A stretch of 64,000 nucleotides of DNA from JASHSH01 sp036490215 (lineage in GTDB: Bacteria; Pseudomonadota; Alphaproteobacteria; Rhodospirillales; Magnetospirillaceae): NCBI GenBank assembly GCA_036490215.1, contig DASXEH010000056.1:62001-126000 (forward strand), written 5' to 3'. The position numbers and the translations under genes are program-made. The notes beneath the pieces were generated by a model, which was given only the letters and a program-made list of their open reading frames with translations, was not told where the DNA came from and searched no databases. Of this stretch, positions 34,380 through 43,608 are shown piece by piece; position 1 is the stretch's first letter; each line of letters opens with the position of its first letter.

Positions 34380-35592
34380 ATTTGAACGAGACGCCTTCGC
34401 TCAGCGGCGCGATGCCGAGATGAACGGCGATCGTCTGGCCGATATCGACGAAGCCTTGGCGCACGCCGATATCGCCGCCCGCGATGCCGGGACCGAAGGC
34501 CACCACCGGCACCTGCTCGCGCGTGTGATCCGATCCGGTCCATGAGGGGTCGTTGCCGTGATCGGCGGTCAACACCACCAGATCGCCGGGCCGCAGCGCG
34601 GCTTCGAGTTCGGGCAGACGGCGATCGAAATATTCCAGCGCCGCGGCATAGCCGGGAATATCGCGGCGATGGCCCCACAGCATGTCGAAATCGACGAAAT
34701 TGGTGAAGACCAGCGCGCCATCGGGTGCGCTGCGCGCCGCCGCCAAGGTCGCCTCGAACAGTTGCGCGTTGCCGTCAGCTTTGACGATCTGGGTGGTGCC
34801 GGAATGGGCGAAGATGTCGTCGATCTTACCCACCGCGATCACCGCATGGCCTGACTCCTTCAGGCGATCGAGCAGAGTCGGTGCCGGCGGCAGAACGGCG
34901 TAGTCGTGGCGGTTGCCGGTGCGCTTATAGGAACCCGGCGCGCCGATGAAGGGCCGCGCGATCACCCGGCCGATATCGTAGTCGTCGACCAGTTCGCGGG
35001 CGATGTGGCAAAGCGCGTAGAGGCGCTCAAGACCGAAATGCTCTTCATGCGCCGCGATCTGGAACACCGAATCGGCCGAGGTGTAGACGATGGGCTTGCC
35101 GGTCCGGCAATGTTCTTCACCCAGCTCGTCGATGATCACCGTGCCCGAAGCATGCTTGTTGCCGAGCACACCGGGCAGCTTACCGCGCGCGATGAATTTC
35201 TCCAGCAGTGCCGGCGGAAACGTGTTCTCGCGCTCGTGGAAATAGCCCCAGTCGAAGCGCACCGGCACGCCCGCCATTTCCCAATGCCCACTCGGCGTAT
35301 CCTTGCCGGAACTGATCTCGGCCGCCGCGCCATGAAGGCCGCGCGCCATGCCGGTGAGAGTCATATGGGCCGGCGCTGCACCGCTGGCGGCGCGATGGGC
35401 TTCGCCCAGGCCAAGCGCCGTCAGATGCGGCACATGGAGCGGGCCGCAGCGCCCATGCCCTTCGCCCTTCCCCTGCGCACAGCCTTCGGCGAGATGGCCG
35501 AGCGTGTCCGCGCCCGTATCGCTAAAACGCGCCGCATCCGGCGCACCGCCGACACCAAGGCCGTCCAGAACGAGGAGAAACGCGCGTGGCAT
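34378..35592 (-). CDS. deoB: Phosphopentomutase
   Basis: 404-residue alkaline-phosphatase-fold mutase that converts (deoxy)ribose 1-phosphate to the 5-phosphate. Metal and active-site motifs are FLLVLDGLGVGGAPDA at the N-terminus, SGKDTPSGHWEMAG in the middle with the phospho-threonine, GKIDDIFAHSG, and VVLTADHGNDPSWTGSDHTREQVP near the end. It links thymidine phosphorylase (deoA, next gene) to deoxyribose-phosphate aldolase (deoC, 14 kb away). Separated from deoA by a repeat-filled gap. Confidence 0.96.
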   Translation of the reverse strand: MPRAFLLVLDGLGVGGAPDAARFSDTGADTLGHLAEGCAQGKGEGHGRCGPLHVPHLTALGLGEAHRAASGAAPAHMTLTGMARGLHGAAAEISSGKDTPSGHWEMAGVPVRFDWGYFHERENTFPPALLEKFIARGKLPGVLGNKHASGTVIIDELGEEHCRTGKPIVYTSADSVFQIAAHEEHFGLERLYALCHIARELVDDYDIGRVIARPFIGAPGSYKRTGNRHDYAVLPPAPTLLDRLKESGHAVIAVGKIDDIFAHSGTTQIVKADGNAQLFEATLAAARSAPDGALVFTNFVDFDMLWGHRRDIPGYAAALEYFDRRLPELEAALRPGDLVVLTADHGNDPSWTGSDHTREQVPVVAFGPGIAGGDIGVRQGFVDIGQTIAVHLGIAPLSEGVSFK

Positions 35593-35639
35593 GGCGTATA
35601 GATGCTACTTCCAGGCACGGCGCGCAAGATCGGAACCCT

Positions 35640-35702
35640 TTTGTCGTCATTCCGGACAAGGGAGCATCAGCGACCGCTGATCCGGAATCCAGGAGAAGAC
35701 TG
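35640..35702. repeat. Family D dispersed repeat
   Basis: GTCATTCCGGACAAGG and GATCCGGAATCCAGG are inverted halves of a repeat type common in alphaproteobacteria. The full deoB-deoA gap (35593-35912) holds this element and a family B copy, and no gene. Confidence 0.6.
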
Positions 35703-35825
35703 CGCGAAGCGCCTTCCCTATCTGTGTGTTCTCTTCGGCCCTGGGCCCCGGATAGCGCTGACGCGCTTCCGGGGTGACGACTTTGTCGTTACTTCGCCGG
35801 CATCGCGCTTGCTGCCCATGGGTCG

Positions 35826-35915
35826 AGACGGCCGCTTCGCGACCTCCTCACCATGAGGATTTCCAAAATAGTCCTCATCCTGAGGAGCCGGCGTCTCGAA
35901 GGATGGGCCGCCCTA
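35826..35915. repeat. Family B dispersed repeat, copy 3
   Basis: CCTCACCATGAGG, CCTCATCCTGAGGAGC and CGTCTCGAAGGATGGGCCGC. Its right end abuts the deoA stop codon. Confidence 0.75.
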
Positions 35916-37250
35916 AGGCGCCATCCGCGCCAATCGGTCACGAACCGGCGGCAATGTCGAGCCGGGAGCCCCGCCGATGCGGATCGCGGCCTTGAGGTTG
36001 CGCGCGGCGCGGTCCCAATCGGCTTCGCTCGACGCATGCAGCAGGCAGAGCGGCCGGTCCTTCGACACGGTCTGGCCCACCTGCACCATCTGGGTGAGGC
36101 CGACCGTGTAATCGATGCCCTGATCGGCGCGGGTGCGGCCACCGCCGATATCGAGCAGCGCGATGCCGACAGCGCGCGCATCCATGCCCGTCACCGTGCC
36201 CTTCTCGTCGGCATAGACCGGCTTGATCACTTTGGCGCACGGCAGATAGTTGCCGTGCTTCTCGACGAAATCCTTGGGCCCGCCAAGGGCCGCGACCATC
36301 TGGCCGAATTTCTCGGCAGCCGAGCCATCATCGAGCTTCTTGCGGCAGAGCGCATGCGCGTCGGGCAAATTCGGCGCGAGCCCGGCCAGCACCAGCATCT
36401 CCGCGGTCAGCGCCAGCGTCACCTCGCTGAGCCGCGACTCGCGCAGATGGCCGGTGAGGAACTCGACGGCCTCGGCCACCTCGAGCGCGTTACCGGCCGC
36501 ATCGCCCAGCACCTGATCCATATCGGTGAGCAGCGCCACGGTCGACACGCCCGCGCCCGACGCCACTTCGGCGATGCTTTCGGCCAGGGCATAGGCGTCT
36601 TCGTATTTCGCCATGAACGCGCCCGAACCGTATTTGACGTCCATCGACAGGCCGCGCAACCCGGCGGCGAGTTTCTTGGAGAGGATCGACGCGGTGATCA
36701 GCGGCAGGCTTTCGACTGTCGCCGTCACGTCGCGAATCGCATAGACGCGGCGATCGGCCGGCGCGAGATCGGCGGTCTGGCCGATGATGGCGACACCGAC
36801 CTCCTTCACCACCTTGGCGAAGGCGTCGAGGCCCGGCGCGGTGTTGTAACCCGGGATGCTGTCGAACTTGTCGAGCGTACCGCCGGTGTGGCCGAGACCG
36901 CGACCCGAGATCATCGGCACATGCGCGCCGCAAGCAGCCGCCAGCGGCCCGAGGATCAGGCTGGTCTTATCGCCGACACCACCGGTCGAATGCTTGTCGA
37001 CCACAGCGGGCGAGTCGAGGCCGAGCTTTTTCCAATCGAGCACCGTGCCCGAATCGCGCATCGCCACGGTCAGCGCCACGGTTTCGGCGCGCGTCATGCC
37101 GCGGAAGAAGGTGGCCATGGTGAAGGCCGCCACCTGTCCTTCGGTGATCGAGCCCTCGGTCAGGCCTTTGACGAAGTTTTTGATCTCGTCCGGTTCGAGG
37201 GCTTTGCCGTCGCGTTTGCGGCGGATGACCTCTTGCGGGATGAAGCTCAC
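35913..37250 (-). CDS. deoA: Thymidine phosphorylase
   Basis: 445 residues, the length of E. coli DeoA. It cleaves thymidine and deoxyuridine with phosphate to give base and deoxyribose 1-phosphate. The phosphate site is in VVDKHSTGGVGDKTSLILGP; other signatures are MISGRGLGHTGGTLDK and DVKYGSGAFMAKYEDA. Downstream of cdd on the same strand with a 13-base gap, so part of one operon; its product goes to deoB and then deoC. Confidence 0.97.
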   Translation of the reverse strand: MSFIPQEVIRRKRDGKALEPDEIKNFVKGLTEGSITEGQVAAFTMATFFRGMTRAETVALTVAMRDSGTVLDWKKLGLDSPAVVDKHSTGGVGDKTSLILGPLAAACGAHVPMISGRGLGHTGGTLDKFDSIPGYNTAPGLDAFAKVVKEVGVAIIGQTADLAPADRRVYAIRDVTATVESLPLITASILSKKLAAGLRGLSMDVKYGSGAFMAKYEDAYALAESIAEVASGAGVSTVALLTDMDQVLGDAAGNALEVAEAVEFLTGHLRESRLSEVTLALTAEMLVLAGLAPNLPDAHALCRKKLDDGSAAEKFGQMVAALGGPKDFVEKHGNYLPCAKVIKPVYADEKGTVTGMDARAVGIALLDIGGGRTRADQGIDYTVGLTQMVQVGQTVSKDRPLCLLHASSEADWDRAARNLKAAIRIGGAPGSTLPPVRDRLARMAP

Positions 37251-37263
37251 TTCAGAGTCTCAG

Positions 37264-37695
37264 TCACTTCAGATTCTCGGGCCCGAACGAAGCGGGCAGC
37301 AATTCGCCCAAGGTCCAGGTGCCCATCGCCTTGCCGCGCTCGTTGACGACGCGGATCGGCGTGTCGAGCCCGGCGAATTCGCGGATGCGTTGACGGCAGC
37401 CGCCGCAGGGCGTGCAGGGAATCTTGCCCGCGCCCGACACCACCACTTCGGCGATGCGCTTCCCGCCGCCGGCAATCATCGCGGCGATCGCGCCCGATTC
37501 GGCGCAGGTGCCTTGATAGGCCGCGTTTTCCACATTCGCGCCTTCGTACATCGCGCCATCGGCCGTGCGCACCACGGCGCCCACCTGGAACTTCGAATAG
37601 GGGGCGTAAGCCTTCTTGCGGATGCGGATCGCGGCTTTCACCATCTCGTCGCTGCGCCGCTTGCCGGTCTTCTTTCCGGGCTTCCGTTTCGGCAT
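37264..37695 (-). CDS. cdd: Cytidine deaminase
   Basis: 143-residue small, tetrameric-type cytidine deaminase. Zinc ligands and the proton-shuttling Glu are in GTCAESGAI and PCTPCGGCRQ; AYAPYSKFQVGAVV is the usual N-terminal motif. A lysine/arginine-rich extension of about 15 residues precedes the core. It turns (deoxy)cytidine into (deoxy)uridine for deoA. Three bases after the permease gene and 13 before deoA. Confidence 0.95.
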   Translation of the reverse strand: MPKRKPGKKTGKRRSDEMVKAAIRIRKKAYAPYSKFQVGAVVRTADGAMYEGANVENAAYQGTCAESGAIAAMIAGGGKRIAEVVVSGAGKIPCTPCGGCRQRIREFAGLDTPIRVVNERGKAMGTWTLGELLPASFGPENLK

Positions 37696-37698
37696 CGC

Positions 37699-38670
37699 TC
37701 AGCGCTCCTTGATATAGGGCAGACCGTCGGCCTTGGGCGGAATCGACTTACCGATGAACCCGGCCAGCAGGATCACTGTAAGGACATAGGGCAAGGCCTG
37801 GATGAATTGTACGGGAATTTCGCCGAAGCCTTCGATGCGCACGCCCTGCAGACGATCGGCCAACGCGTCGAGCAGGCCGAACAGCATGCAGGAGAGCATG
37901 GTCGGCAGCGGCCGCCACTTGCCGAACACCAGCGCCGCCAGCGCGATATAGCCCTTGCCGGCGGTCATGTACGGCAGGAAGGCCGAGGTCTGTGCGGTCG
38001 ACATATAGGCGCCCGCGATGCCGCAGAGCGCGCCCGCGATCATCACCGCCACATAGCGCCGCGCCGGCACCGAAATGCCGGCCGTATCGACCGCCGCCGG
38101 ATTCTCACCCACAGCGCGCAGACGCAAACCGAACCGCGTGCGATAGAGCGCCCACCAGCTGATCGGCACGATGGCGAAGGCGATATAGACGAGGATGTTG
38201 TGGTTGCCGAGCAGGTTGGAATAGATCGGCCCGATGATCGGGATGTCATGGATCGTGTCGCTGCCCGGCAGCGGAAAATCGGCGAAGCGCGCATCGTCGG
38301 ACAGCGCCGGCGTCTGGCCACCCTGATCGAACCAGGCGCGGCCCAGCACCACGGTAAGGCCCTGGGCGATGAAGTTGATGGCCATGCCGGCCACCACCTG
38401 ATTGCCGCGATAGGTGATGCAGGCCAACCCATGCAGCACGCCGAACAGCATCGAGACGCCGATCGCAGCCAGCAGGCCCAGCCATTGGTCGTTGGTGATC
38501 GAGGCGACGGCACCGGCGGTGAAAGCGGCCACCAGCATCTTGCCCTCAAGCCCGACATCGACGACGCCCGAGCGTTCGGAGAACAGGCCGGCGAAGCCCG
38601 CGACAATCAGCGGCACGGAGACGCGCACCGTGGCAGCCAACAGCAGGATGAAGAGCTCGTAGTAATGCAT
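37699..38670 (-). CDS. Nucleoside-type ABC transporter permease (NupQ-like)
   Basis: 323-residue inner-membrane permease of the BMP/nucleoside ABC class. It has about nine hydrophobic helices, with the class motifs ERSGVVDVGLEGKML, GNQVVAGMAINFIAQGL and RAVGENPAAVDTAGI. The ATG at 38670 follows the previous stop almost directly; the longer frame to 38760 overlaps the first permease and is rejected. It pairs with the upstream permease to form the channel. Confidence 0.9.
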   Translation of the reverse strand: MHYYELFILLLAATVRVSVPLIVAGFAGLFSERSGVVDVGLEGKMLVAAFTAGAVASITNDQWLGLLAAIGVSMLFGVLHGLACITYRGNQVVAGMAINFIAQGLTVVLGRAWFDQGGQTPALSDDARFADFPLPGSDTIHDIPIIGPIYSNLLGNHNILVYIAFAIVPISWWALYRTRFGLRLRAVGENPAAVDTAGISVPARRYVAVMIAGALCGIAGAYMSTAQTSAFLPYMTAGKGYIALAALVFGKWRPLPTMLSCMLFGLLDALADRLQGVRIEGFGEIPVQFIQALPYVLTVILLAGFIGKSIPPKADGLPYIKER

Positions 38671-38671
38671 C

Positions 38672-39802
38672 TTACGCTGCCTTGGCGGGTTCGGTCGCCC
38701 GCGCTTTGAGGCTGGCGGCGAAACGCGTGAGAGCGGGACGGAACATGCTCTCCAGCGCACCGGTGAACAGGATCACCAGACCTTGGATCACCCATACCAT
38801 CTCGCGCGAGATGTTCGGCATGTCGAAGGAGAGTGCGCCGCCGCCTTGGATCAACGCGCCGAACAGCAGCGAGGCCAGCAGGATGCCGAAGGGATGGTTG
38901 CGGCCCATCAGCGCGACCGCGATACCGGTGAAGCCATATCCTTCGGTGAAGCCGATCTGCAGCTTCTGTTGCGCGCCCATCACTTCGTTGATCGCGACAC
39001 CCGAGACCAGCGCGCCCGAAAGGATCATGGCAATGATGATCTGCCGGCCCGGCTCGATGCCGCCATAGACGGCTGCCTTTGGATTGGTACCGACCACGCG
39101 GATCGCATAGCCCCAGCGCGTGTGCCAGAGGAAGAGCCAGACGAAGACCAGGCAGGCGATCGCCCAGAAGATCGAGGTGTTGAGCGGCGTCTCGGTAATA
39201 TGGATACCGATCGCACCCAGCGCGCTGTCCATCATCGGCAGCGCGGTATGCGGCGCGAAGGTGCGGCTTTCCGGCGACATCTGGCCGCGCTTGATCAGCA
39301 CATGCACCAGCAGATAGTTCATCATCGCGTAAGAGATGAAATTGAACATGATCGTGGTGATGACAATGTGGCTGCCGCGGCGCGCCTGCAGCCAGCCGGG
39401 AATGGCCGCCCAGAGGGCACCGAACACGATGCCGCCGATCATCGCAATCGGAACCACGATGAACCACGGCAGGAAATCGAGATAGAGACAGACCAGCGCG
39501 ACGCCGAGCCCGGCGACATAGGCTTGGCCTTCGCAGCCGATATTGAACATGCCGCAATGGAAGGCCATCGCCACCGCCAGGCCGACGAAGATCATATCGG
39601 TGGCGTAATAAAGCGTATAGCCGATGCCCTCTTCCGAGCCGACCGCGCCTTGGACCAGCGACACCAGGGCGTCGAAGGGATTCTCGCCGATCGCGACGAT
39701 GACCAGGCCGGAGACGACCAGGGCGAGCAGCAGATTGAGCAGCGGCAGAAGCCCCAACTCCATCCAGCGCGGCAACGGTCCGCTCGGTGCGTTCTTGCTC
39801 AC
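38672..39802 (-). CDS. Nucleoside-type ABC transporter permease (NupP-like)
   Basis: 376 residues, about nine to ten helices, with FHCGMFNIGCEGQAYVAGLG and RRGSHIVITTIMFNFISYAM typical of this permease subfamily. The start is GTG at 39802 with AGAGGG upstream. An in-frame ATG at 39838 would overlap the ATPase gene by 26 bases and lacks a good ribosome-binding site. Forms a heterodimer with the downstream permease. Confidence 0.9.
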   Translation of the reverse strand: MSKNAPSGPLPRWMELGLLPLLNLLLALVVSGLVIVAIGENPFDALVSLVQGAVGSEEGIGYTLYYATDMIFVGLAVAMAFHCGMFNIGCEGQAYVAGLGVALVCLYLDFLPWFIVVPIAMIGGIVFGALWAAIPGWLQARRGSHIVITTIMFNFISYAMMNYLLVHVLIKRGQMSPESRTFAPHTALPMMDSALGAIGIHITETPLNTSIFWAIACLVFVWLFLWHTRWGYAIRVVGTNPKAAVYGGIEPGRQIIIAMILSGALVSGVAINEVMGAQQKLQIGFTEGYGFTGIAVALMGRNHPFGILLASLLFGALIQGGGALSFDMPNISREMVWVIQGLVILFTGALESMFRPALTRFAASLKARATEPAKAA

Positions 39803-39812
39803 GGGTTGCCCT

Positions 39813-41393
39813 CTATTCCGCCGCGTCTTGGGTGACACCGGCCATCAACAGGCCGAGCTTCTTCTCATTGGCCTCCGCGGCCGGTACTTCGCCGACGATA
39901 TGGCCGTCGAACATGACAAGGATGCGGTCCGACAGCGCGAAGATTTCGTCGAGCTCGACCGAGACCAGCAGGATCGCCTTGCCGAGATCGCGCATGGCCA
40001 GCAGGCGGCGATGAATGAACTCGATCGCGCCGATATCCACGCCGCGTGTCGGCTGGCCGACCAGCAGCACGTCGGGATTGCGCTCCATCTCGCGCGCCAG
40101 AATGATCTTCTGCTGATTGCCGCCCGAGAAGTTGGCCGTCTTCAGCCCCGGCGCCATCGGCCGCACGTCGAAGGCCGACATCTTGGTGGCCGCGTCTTTC
40201 GCGACCTTCTGCCAGTCGATCAGAATGCCGTTCTTCTGGTGATAGGCGGGATCATCCTCGTCGCCCAGCATCATGCATTCGGTGGCGGTGAACGCAGTCA
40301 CCAGGCCCATGCGCTGGCGGTCTTCCGGCACGTGGCGCACCTTGTGATGCGCCAGGATGTGCGGCGCGTATTGCGCGGCCGGGAAAATCGTCTGGCCCGA
40401 CACGGCGATCGTGCCGTTCGAGGGGCGGCGGATGCCCGACAGCGCTTCGAGCAATTCGGTCTGGCCGTTGCCCGAGACGCCGGCGATGCCGACGATTTCA
40501 CCGCCGCGCACCGAAAAGCTGACGCCCTTCACGCGCTCGACACCGTTGGGGTCGCGCACCTGCAGCTTCTCGACCGTGAGCCGCGTTTCGCCCGGCGCCT
40601 TATTGGCGCGCGAGATTTGCGTCACGATCTTGCGGCCGACCATCAACTCGCCGAGTTCGGCGGGCGAGGTTTCCTTGGTGACGCGATGGGCGACCATCTG
40701 GCCCTGGCGCATCACCGAAACGCGATCGGTGATCGCCATGATCTCGCGCAGCTTGTGGGTGATCAGGATGATCGTCTTGCCTTCGTCGCGCAGACGCGCC
40801 AGCACGCGGAACAGATGATCGGCCTCTTGCGGCGTCAGCACGCCGGTGGGCTCGTCGAGAATCAGGATCTCGGCGCTGCGATAGAGCGCCTTGAGAATTT
40901 CGACACGCTGCTGCGCACCGACAGGCAACTGGCCGACCACCGCATCGGGATCGACCTCGAGATGGTATTTCTCGGCGAGTTCCTTGAGCGAGCGGCGGGC
41001 GCGCGCGACACTCTCGCGCAGCAGCGGGCCGTCTTCGGCGCCCAGGATCACGTTCTCGATGACGGTGAACACGTCGACCAGCATGAAGTGCTGGTGGACC
41101 ATGCCGATGCCGTGGCGGATGGCATCGCGCGATTCGGTGATGCGCACGGCCTCGCCATTGACGAGAATCTCGCCCGCGTCGGCTTCGTAGAAACCGTAGA
41201 GGATGCTCATCAAGGTCGATTTGCCGGCGCCATTTTCGCCGACGATGCCGTGGATGTGGCCGCGCTCGACCACAAGATCGATGGATTTGTTGGCGTGAAC
41301 GGCGCCGAAGCGCTTGTCGATGCCGCGCAGCTCGATCGCGGGCGGCGTACCGGAAGAATGAGCGGGAGACGTACCCATAGTGTTGTCGGCCAT
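39813..41393 (-). CDS. Nucleoside-type ABC transporter double ATP-binding protein (NupO-like)
   Basis: 526 residues with two fused ABC domains. The first has Walker A GENGAGKST, Walker B ILILDEPTGVLTP and the Q-loop MVHQHF. The second has a degenerate Walker A (AGVSGNGQTELLE), the signature FSGGNQQKIILARE and Walker B VLLVGQPTRGVD. This layout is standard for BMP-linked nucleoside importers. The signature of domain 1 is also degenerate (LPVGAQQRVEILKAL), as is usual in this family. Confidence 0.93.
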   Translation of the reverse strand: MADNTMGTSPAHSSGTPPAIELRGIDKRFGAVHANKSIDLVVERGHIHGIVGENGAGKSTLMSILYGFYEADAGEILVNGEAVRITESRDAIRHGIGMVHQHFMLVDVFTVIENVILGAEDGPLLRESVARARRSLKELAEKYHLEVDPDAVVGQLPVGAQQRVEILKALYRSAEILILDEPTGVLTPQEADHLFRVLARLRDEGKTIILITHKLREIMAITDRVSVMRQGQMVAHRVTKETSPAELGELMVGRKIVTQISRANKAPGETRLTVEKLQVRDPNGVERVKGVSFSVRGGEIVGIAGVSGNGQTELLEALSGIRRPSNGTIAVSGQTIFPAAQYAPHILAHHKVRHVPEDRQRMGLVTAFTATECMMLGDEDDPAYHQKNGILIDWQKVAKDAATKMSAFDVRPMAPGLKTANFSGGNQQKIILAREMERNPDVLLVGQPTRGVDIGAIEFIHRRLLAMRDLGKAILLVSVELDEIFALSDRILVMFDGHIVGEVPAAEANEKKLGLLMAGVTQDAAE

Positions 41394-41418
41394 GGGCCCG
41401 TCCCCCGCTTTACTCAGA

Positions 41419-42420
41419 TCAGCTCACCGGGCAGGCGTTGTCCGACATGTAGTCGTGCACTTTGATCTTGCCCGAGATGATGTCGGCCTTCGCGGCTTCC
41501 ACCTTCTTCTTCATTTCAGGCGTGATCAGCGGCGCGTTGTCCTTGTCGAAAGCGGCGGCGACGCCGTCTTCGGCCAGGCCGAGCACGCGGATACCGGGCT
41601 TCCAGGTGCCGTCCTTGGCGTCCTGGAAGGTCTTTTCCGTCGCGACGTCGACCTTCTTAACCATCGAGGTCAGCATCTTGCCGGGGTGCAGGTAGTTCTG
41701 GTCGGAGTCGACGCCGATCGCGAGCTTGCCCGCGTCAACCGCCGCCTGATAGACGCCGATGCCGGTGCCGCCAGCCGCCGCGTATACGACGTCGGCGCCC
41801 TGCTCGATCTGGCTCTTCGCCAGCTCGCCGCCCTTAACGGGGTTGTTCCAGGCCGACGGATCGGTGCCGGTCATGTTCTGCAGAACCTTCGCATTCGGGT
41901 TCGCGTACTTCACACCCTGGACATAGCCGCAGCCGAACTTGCGGATCAGCGGAATGTCCATGCCGCCGACGAAGCCGACCGTGCCGGTCTTGGACTTCTC
42001 AGCCGCAAGCATGCCGACCAGGAACGAACCTTCCTGTTCCTTGAAGACGATCGACTGCACGTTCGGCAGATCGACCACTGCGTCGATGATGGCGAAGTGG
42101 AGCTTCGGGAATTCCTTGGCCACCTTGGTCAGCGCGTCAGCCTGAGCGAAGCCGACCGCGAGGATCGGATCGTAGCCCTTCTGCGCGAAGGTGCGCAGGA
42201 ACTGTTCGCGCTGCGCTTCGTTGGTGACTTCCTGAGCACCGTACTTGATGCCCGTTTCTTTGGTGAACTTCTTAGCGCCGTTATCGATGCCTTCGTTGAA
42301 GGACTTGTCGTGACGGCCGCCCATGTCGAACACGATCGCCGGTTTGATCGAATCGGCCGCGAAGGCCGCCGAGCTCAAAGCGGTCACGCCGACCACCAGC
42401 GCCCCGAATAGCGTTTTCAT
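41419..42420 (-). CDS. BMP-family periplasmic nucleoside-binding protein
   Basis: 333 residues. A cleavable signal peptide (MKTLFGALVVGVTALSSAAFA) lacks a lipobox, so it is a soluble periplasmic form. The PnrA/BMP core shows IVFDMGGRHDKSFNEG, VGFVGGMDIPLIRKFG, GYVQGVKYANP and ADVVYAAAGGTGIGVYQAA. It captures nucleosides for the transporter encoded downstream. The ATG at 42420 has GGGGAG upstream. First gene of the transporter-cdd-deoA-deoB unit. Confidence 0.93.
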   Translation of the reverse strand: MKTLFGALVVGVTALSSAAFAADSIKPAIVFDMGGRHDKSFNEGIDNGAKKFTKETGIKYGAQEVTNEAQREQFLRTFAQKGYDPILAVGFAQADALTKVAKEFPKLHFAIIDAVVDLPNVQSIVFKEQEGSFLVGMLAAEKSKTGTVGFVGGMDIPLIRKFGCGYVQGVKYANPNAKVLQNMTGTDPSAWNNPVKGGELAKSQIEQGADVVYAAAGGTGIGVYQAAVDAGKLAIGVDSDQNYLHPGKMLTSMVKKVDVATEKTFQDAKDGTWKPGIRVLGLAEDGVAAAFDKDNAPLITPEMKKKVEAAKADIISGKIKVHDYMSDNACPVS

Positions 42421-42499
42421 GCTGTCTCCCCTAAGTCTGAGGCCGCTGACACGCGTCATGCGGCGCGTTAAGGACTGCCGCGAGTCCCGCTGCACCGCG

Positions 42500-42528
42500 A
42501 ATGTGAAGCACCGTTTTACCCCTGTCAA
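42500..42528 (-). promoter_or_regulatory. Candidate promoter of the nucleoside transporter operon
   Basis: On the minus strand a perfect TTGACA (42523-42528) is followed after 17 bases by CACATT (42500-42505), about 80 bases before the binding-protein ATG. The -10 match is weak. Confidence 0.45.
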
Positions 42529-42579
42529 TCAGCGGACAGGTGTTTAGGTGTTAACTGGCGCTGGTTTGTGACAGTCGCG

Positions 42580-42618
42580 CCCCAAGGCCATCTGCCCTGC
42601 GACAGAGCAGCCTTGGGG
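42580..42618 (-). terminator. Hairpin downstream of ilvE
   Basis: CCCCAAGGC and GCCTTGGGG arms, with further near-complementary bases in the loop (CTGCTCTG against CAGGGCAG on the minus strand). It starts about 15 bases after the ilvE stop. No T run. Confidence 0.5.
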
Positions 42619-42632
42619 ATAAGTCCGACTGT

Positions 42633-43529
42633 TTATTCCGCCGCGGCGCTGGCCGGCGCGCGGCCGATCAGAGCGTCGAAATCGGCGATCAGCTTGCGCG
42701 TCACGTCGCCCGGCGTGAACCGATATTTGTCGATCTCGCCGACCGGCGTGATTTCCGCGGCACTGCCGGTCAGGAACACTTCCTGCGCTTTGGCCAGTTC
42801 TTCCGGCATGATCACGCGTTCGATCACCTGGATGCCGCGGCGCTTCGCCAGATCGATCACCGTCTTGCGCGTGATGCCGTTGAGGAAGCAATCGGGCGTG
42901 GGCGTGTGAAGCGCGCCGTCGATCACCAGGAACAGGTTGGCGCCGGTGGCTTCGGCCAGTTGTCCGCGCCAATCGAGCATCAGCGCGTCGTTATAGCCTT
43001 CCGCTTCGGCAGCGTGCTTCGAAAGCGTGCAGATCATATAGAGCCCTGCCGCTTTCGATTGCGTCGGTGCCGTTTCCGGATGCGGGCGCTTCCACTTGGC
43101 GAAGGTCAGGCGGATGCCTTTCTGGCGCAGTTCGGGCGGGAAGTAGGACGGCCAGACCCAGGTGGCGATGGCCAGATGGATCTTGGTCTGCTGGGCCGAC
43201 ACGCCCATCTGCTCTGCGCCGCGCCAGGCGATCGGACGGACATAGCCGTCGACGATATTATTGGCGGCCACGGTCTTGCGGGTGGCTTCGTCGAGTTCGG
43301 CGACGCTCATGGGCAGCTCGAAGCCCAAAATCCGGGCTGAATCGGCCAGGCGTTGGGAGTGCTCGGTCAGCTTGAAGATCTTGCCGCCATAGACCCGCTC
43401 GCCTTCGAATACCGCCGACGCATAATGCATGCTGTGGGTGAGGATATGGATCTTGGCGTCGCGCCAAGGCACCAGCTTGCCCTCGAACCAGATCAGGCCG
43501 TCGCGGTCGTCGAAGGGAATAAGGCTCAT
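42633..43529 (-). CDS. ilvE: Branched-chain amino acid aminotransferase
   Basis: 298-residue fold-type IV PLP enzyme for the last step of Val, Leu and Ile synthesis. Signatures are HYASAVFEGERVY, the PLP lysine in PTQSKAAGLY, QLAEATGANLFLV and CFLNGITRKTVIDLA. The ATG at 43529 has TAGGAG upstream; the frame open to 43607 extends into the divergent promoter region. Divergent from the MarR-OmpR-kinase operon, a neighbourhood seen in other alphaproteobacteria. Confidence 0.93.
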   Translation of the reverse strand: MSLIPFDDRDGLIWFEGKLVPWRDAKIHILTHSMHYASAVFEGERVYGGKIFKLTEHSQRLADSARILGFELPMSVAELDEATRKTVAANNIVDGYVRPIAWRGAEQMGVSAQQTKIHLAIATWVWPSYFPPELRQKGIRLTFAKWKRPHPETAPTQSKAAGLYMICTLSKHAAEAEGYNDALMLDWRGQLAEATGANLFLVIDGALHTPTPDCFLNGITRKTVIDLAKRRGIQVIERVIMPEELAKAQEVFLTGSAAEITPVGEIDKYRFTPGDVTRKLIADFDALIGRAPASAAAE

Positions 43530-43578
43530 AACACTTTGACTCCTAAATGGGACCGAAAATGTCCAATTCCTATTGCAA

Positions 43579-43607
43579 AGCGTAACAATACTGCGGCAAT
43601 ATGTCAA
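43579..43607 (-). promoter_or_regulatory. Probable ilvE promoter
   Basis: On the minus strand TTGACA (43602-43607) and TACGCT (43579-43584) have a 17-base spacer. The same stretch contains TATTG and CAATA repeats in both orientations that could bind the divergent MarR protein. Confidence 0.55.
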
Positions 43608-43608
43608 T

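Noticed and set aside
36856..38709. Long plus-strand open frames over deoA, cdd and the nucleoside permease genes
   Set aside because: Arg/His/Ala-rich translations with no motif, antisense to well-identified genes.
39624..41465. 613-residue plus-strand open frame opposite the ABC ATPase
   Set aside because: Antisense shadow; no recognisable domain and no ribosome-binding site.
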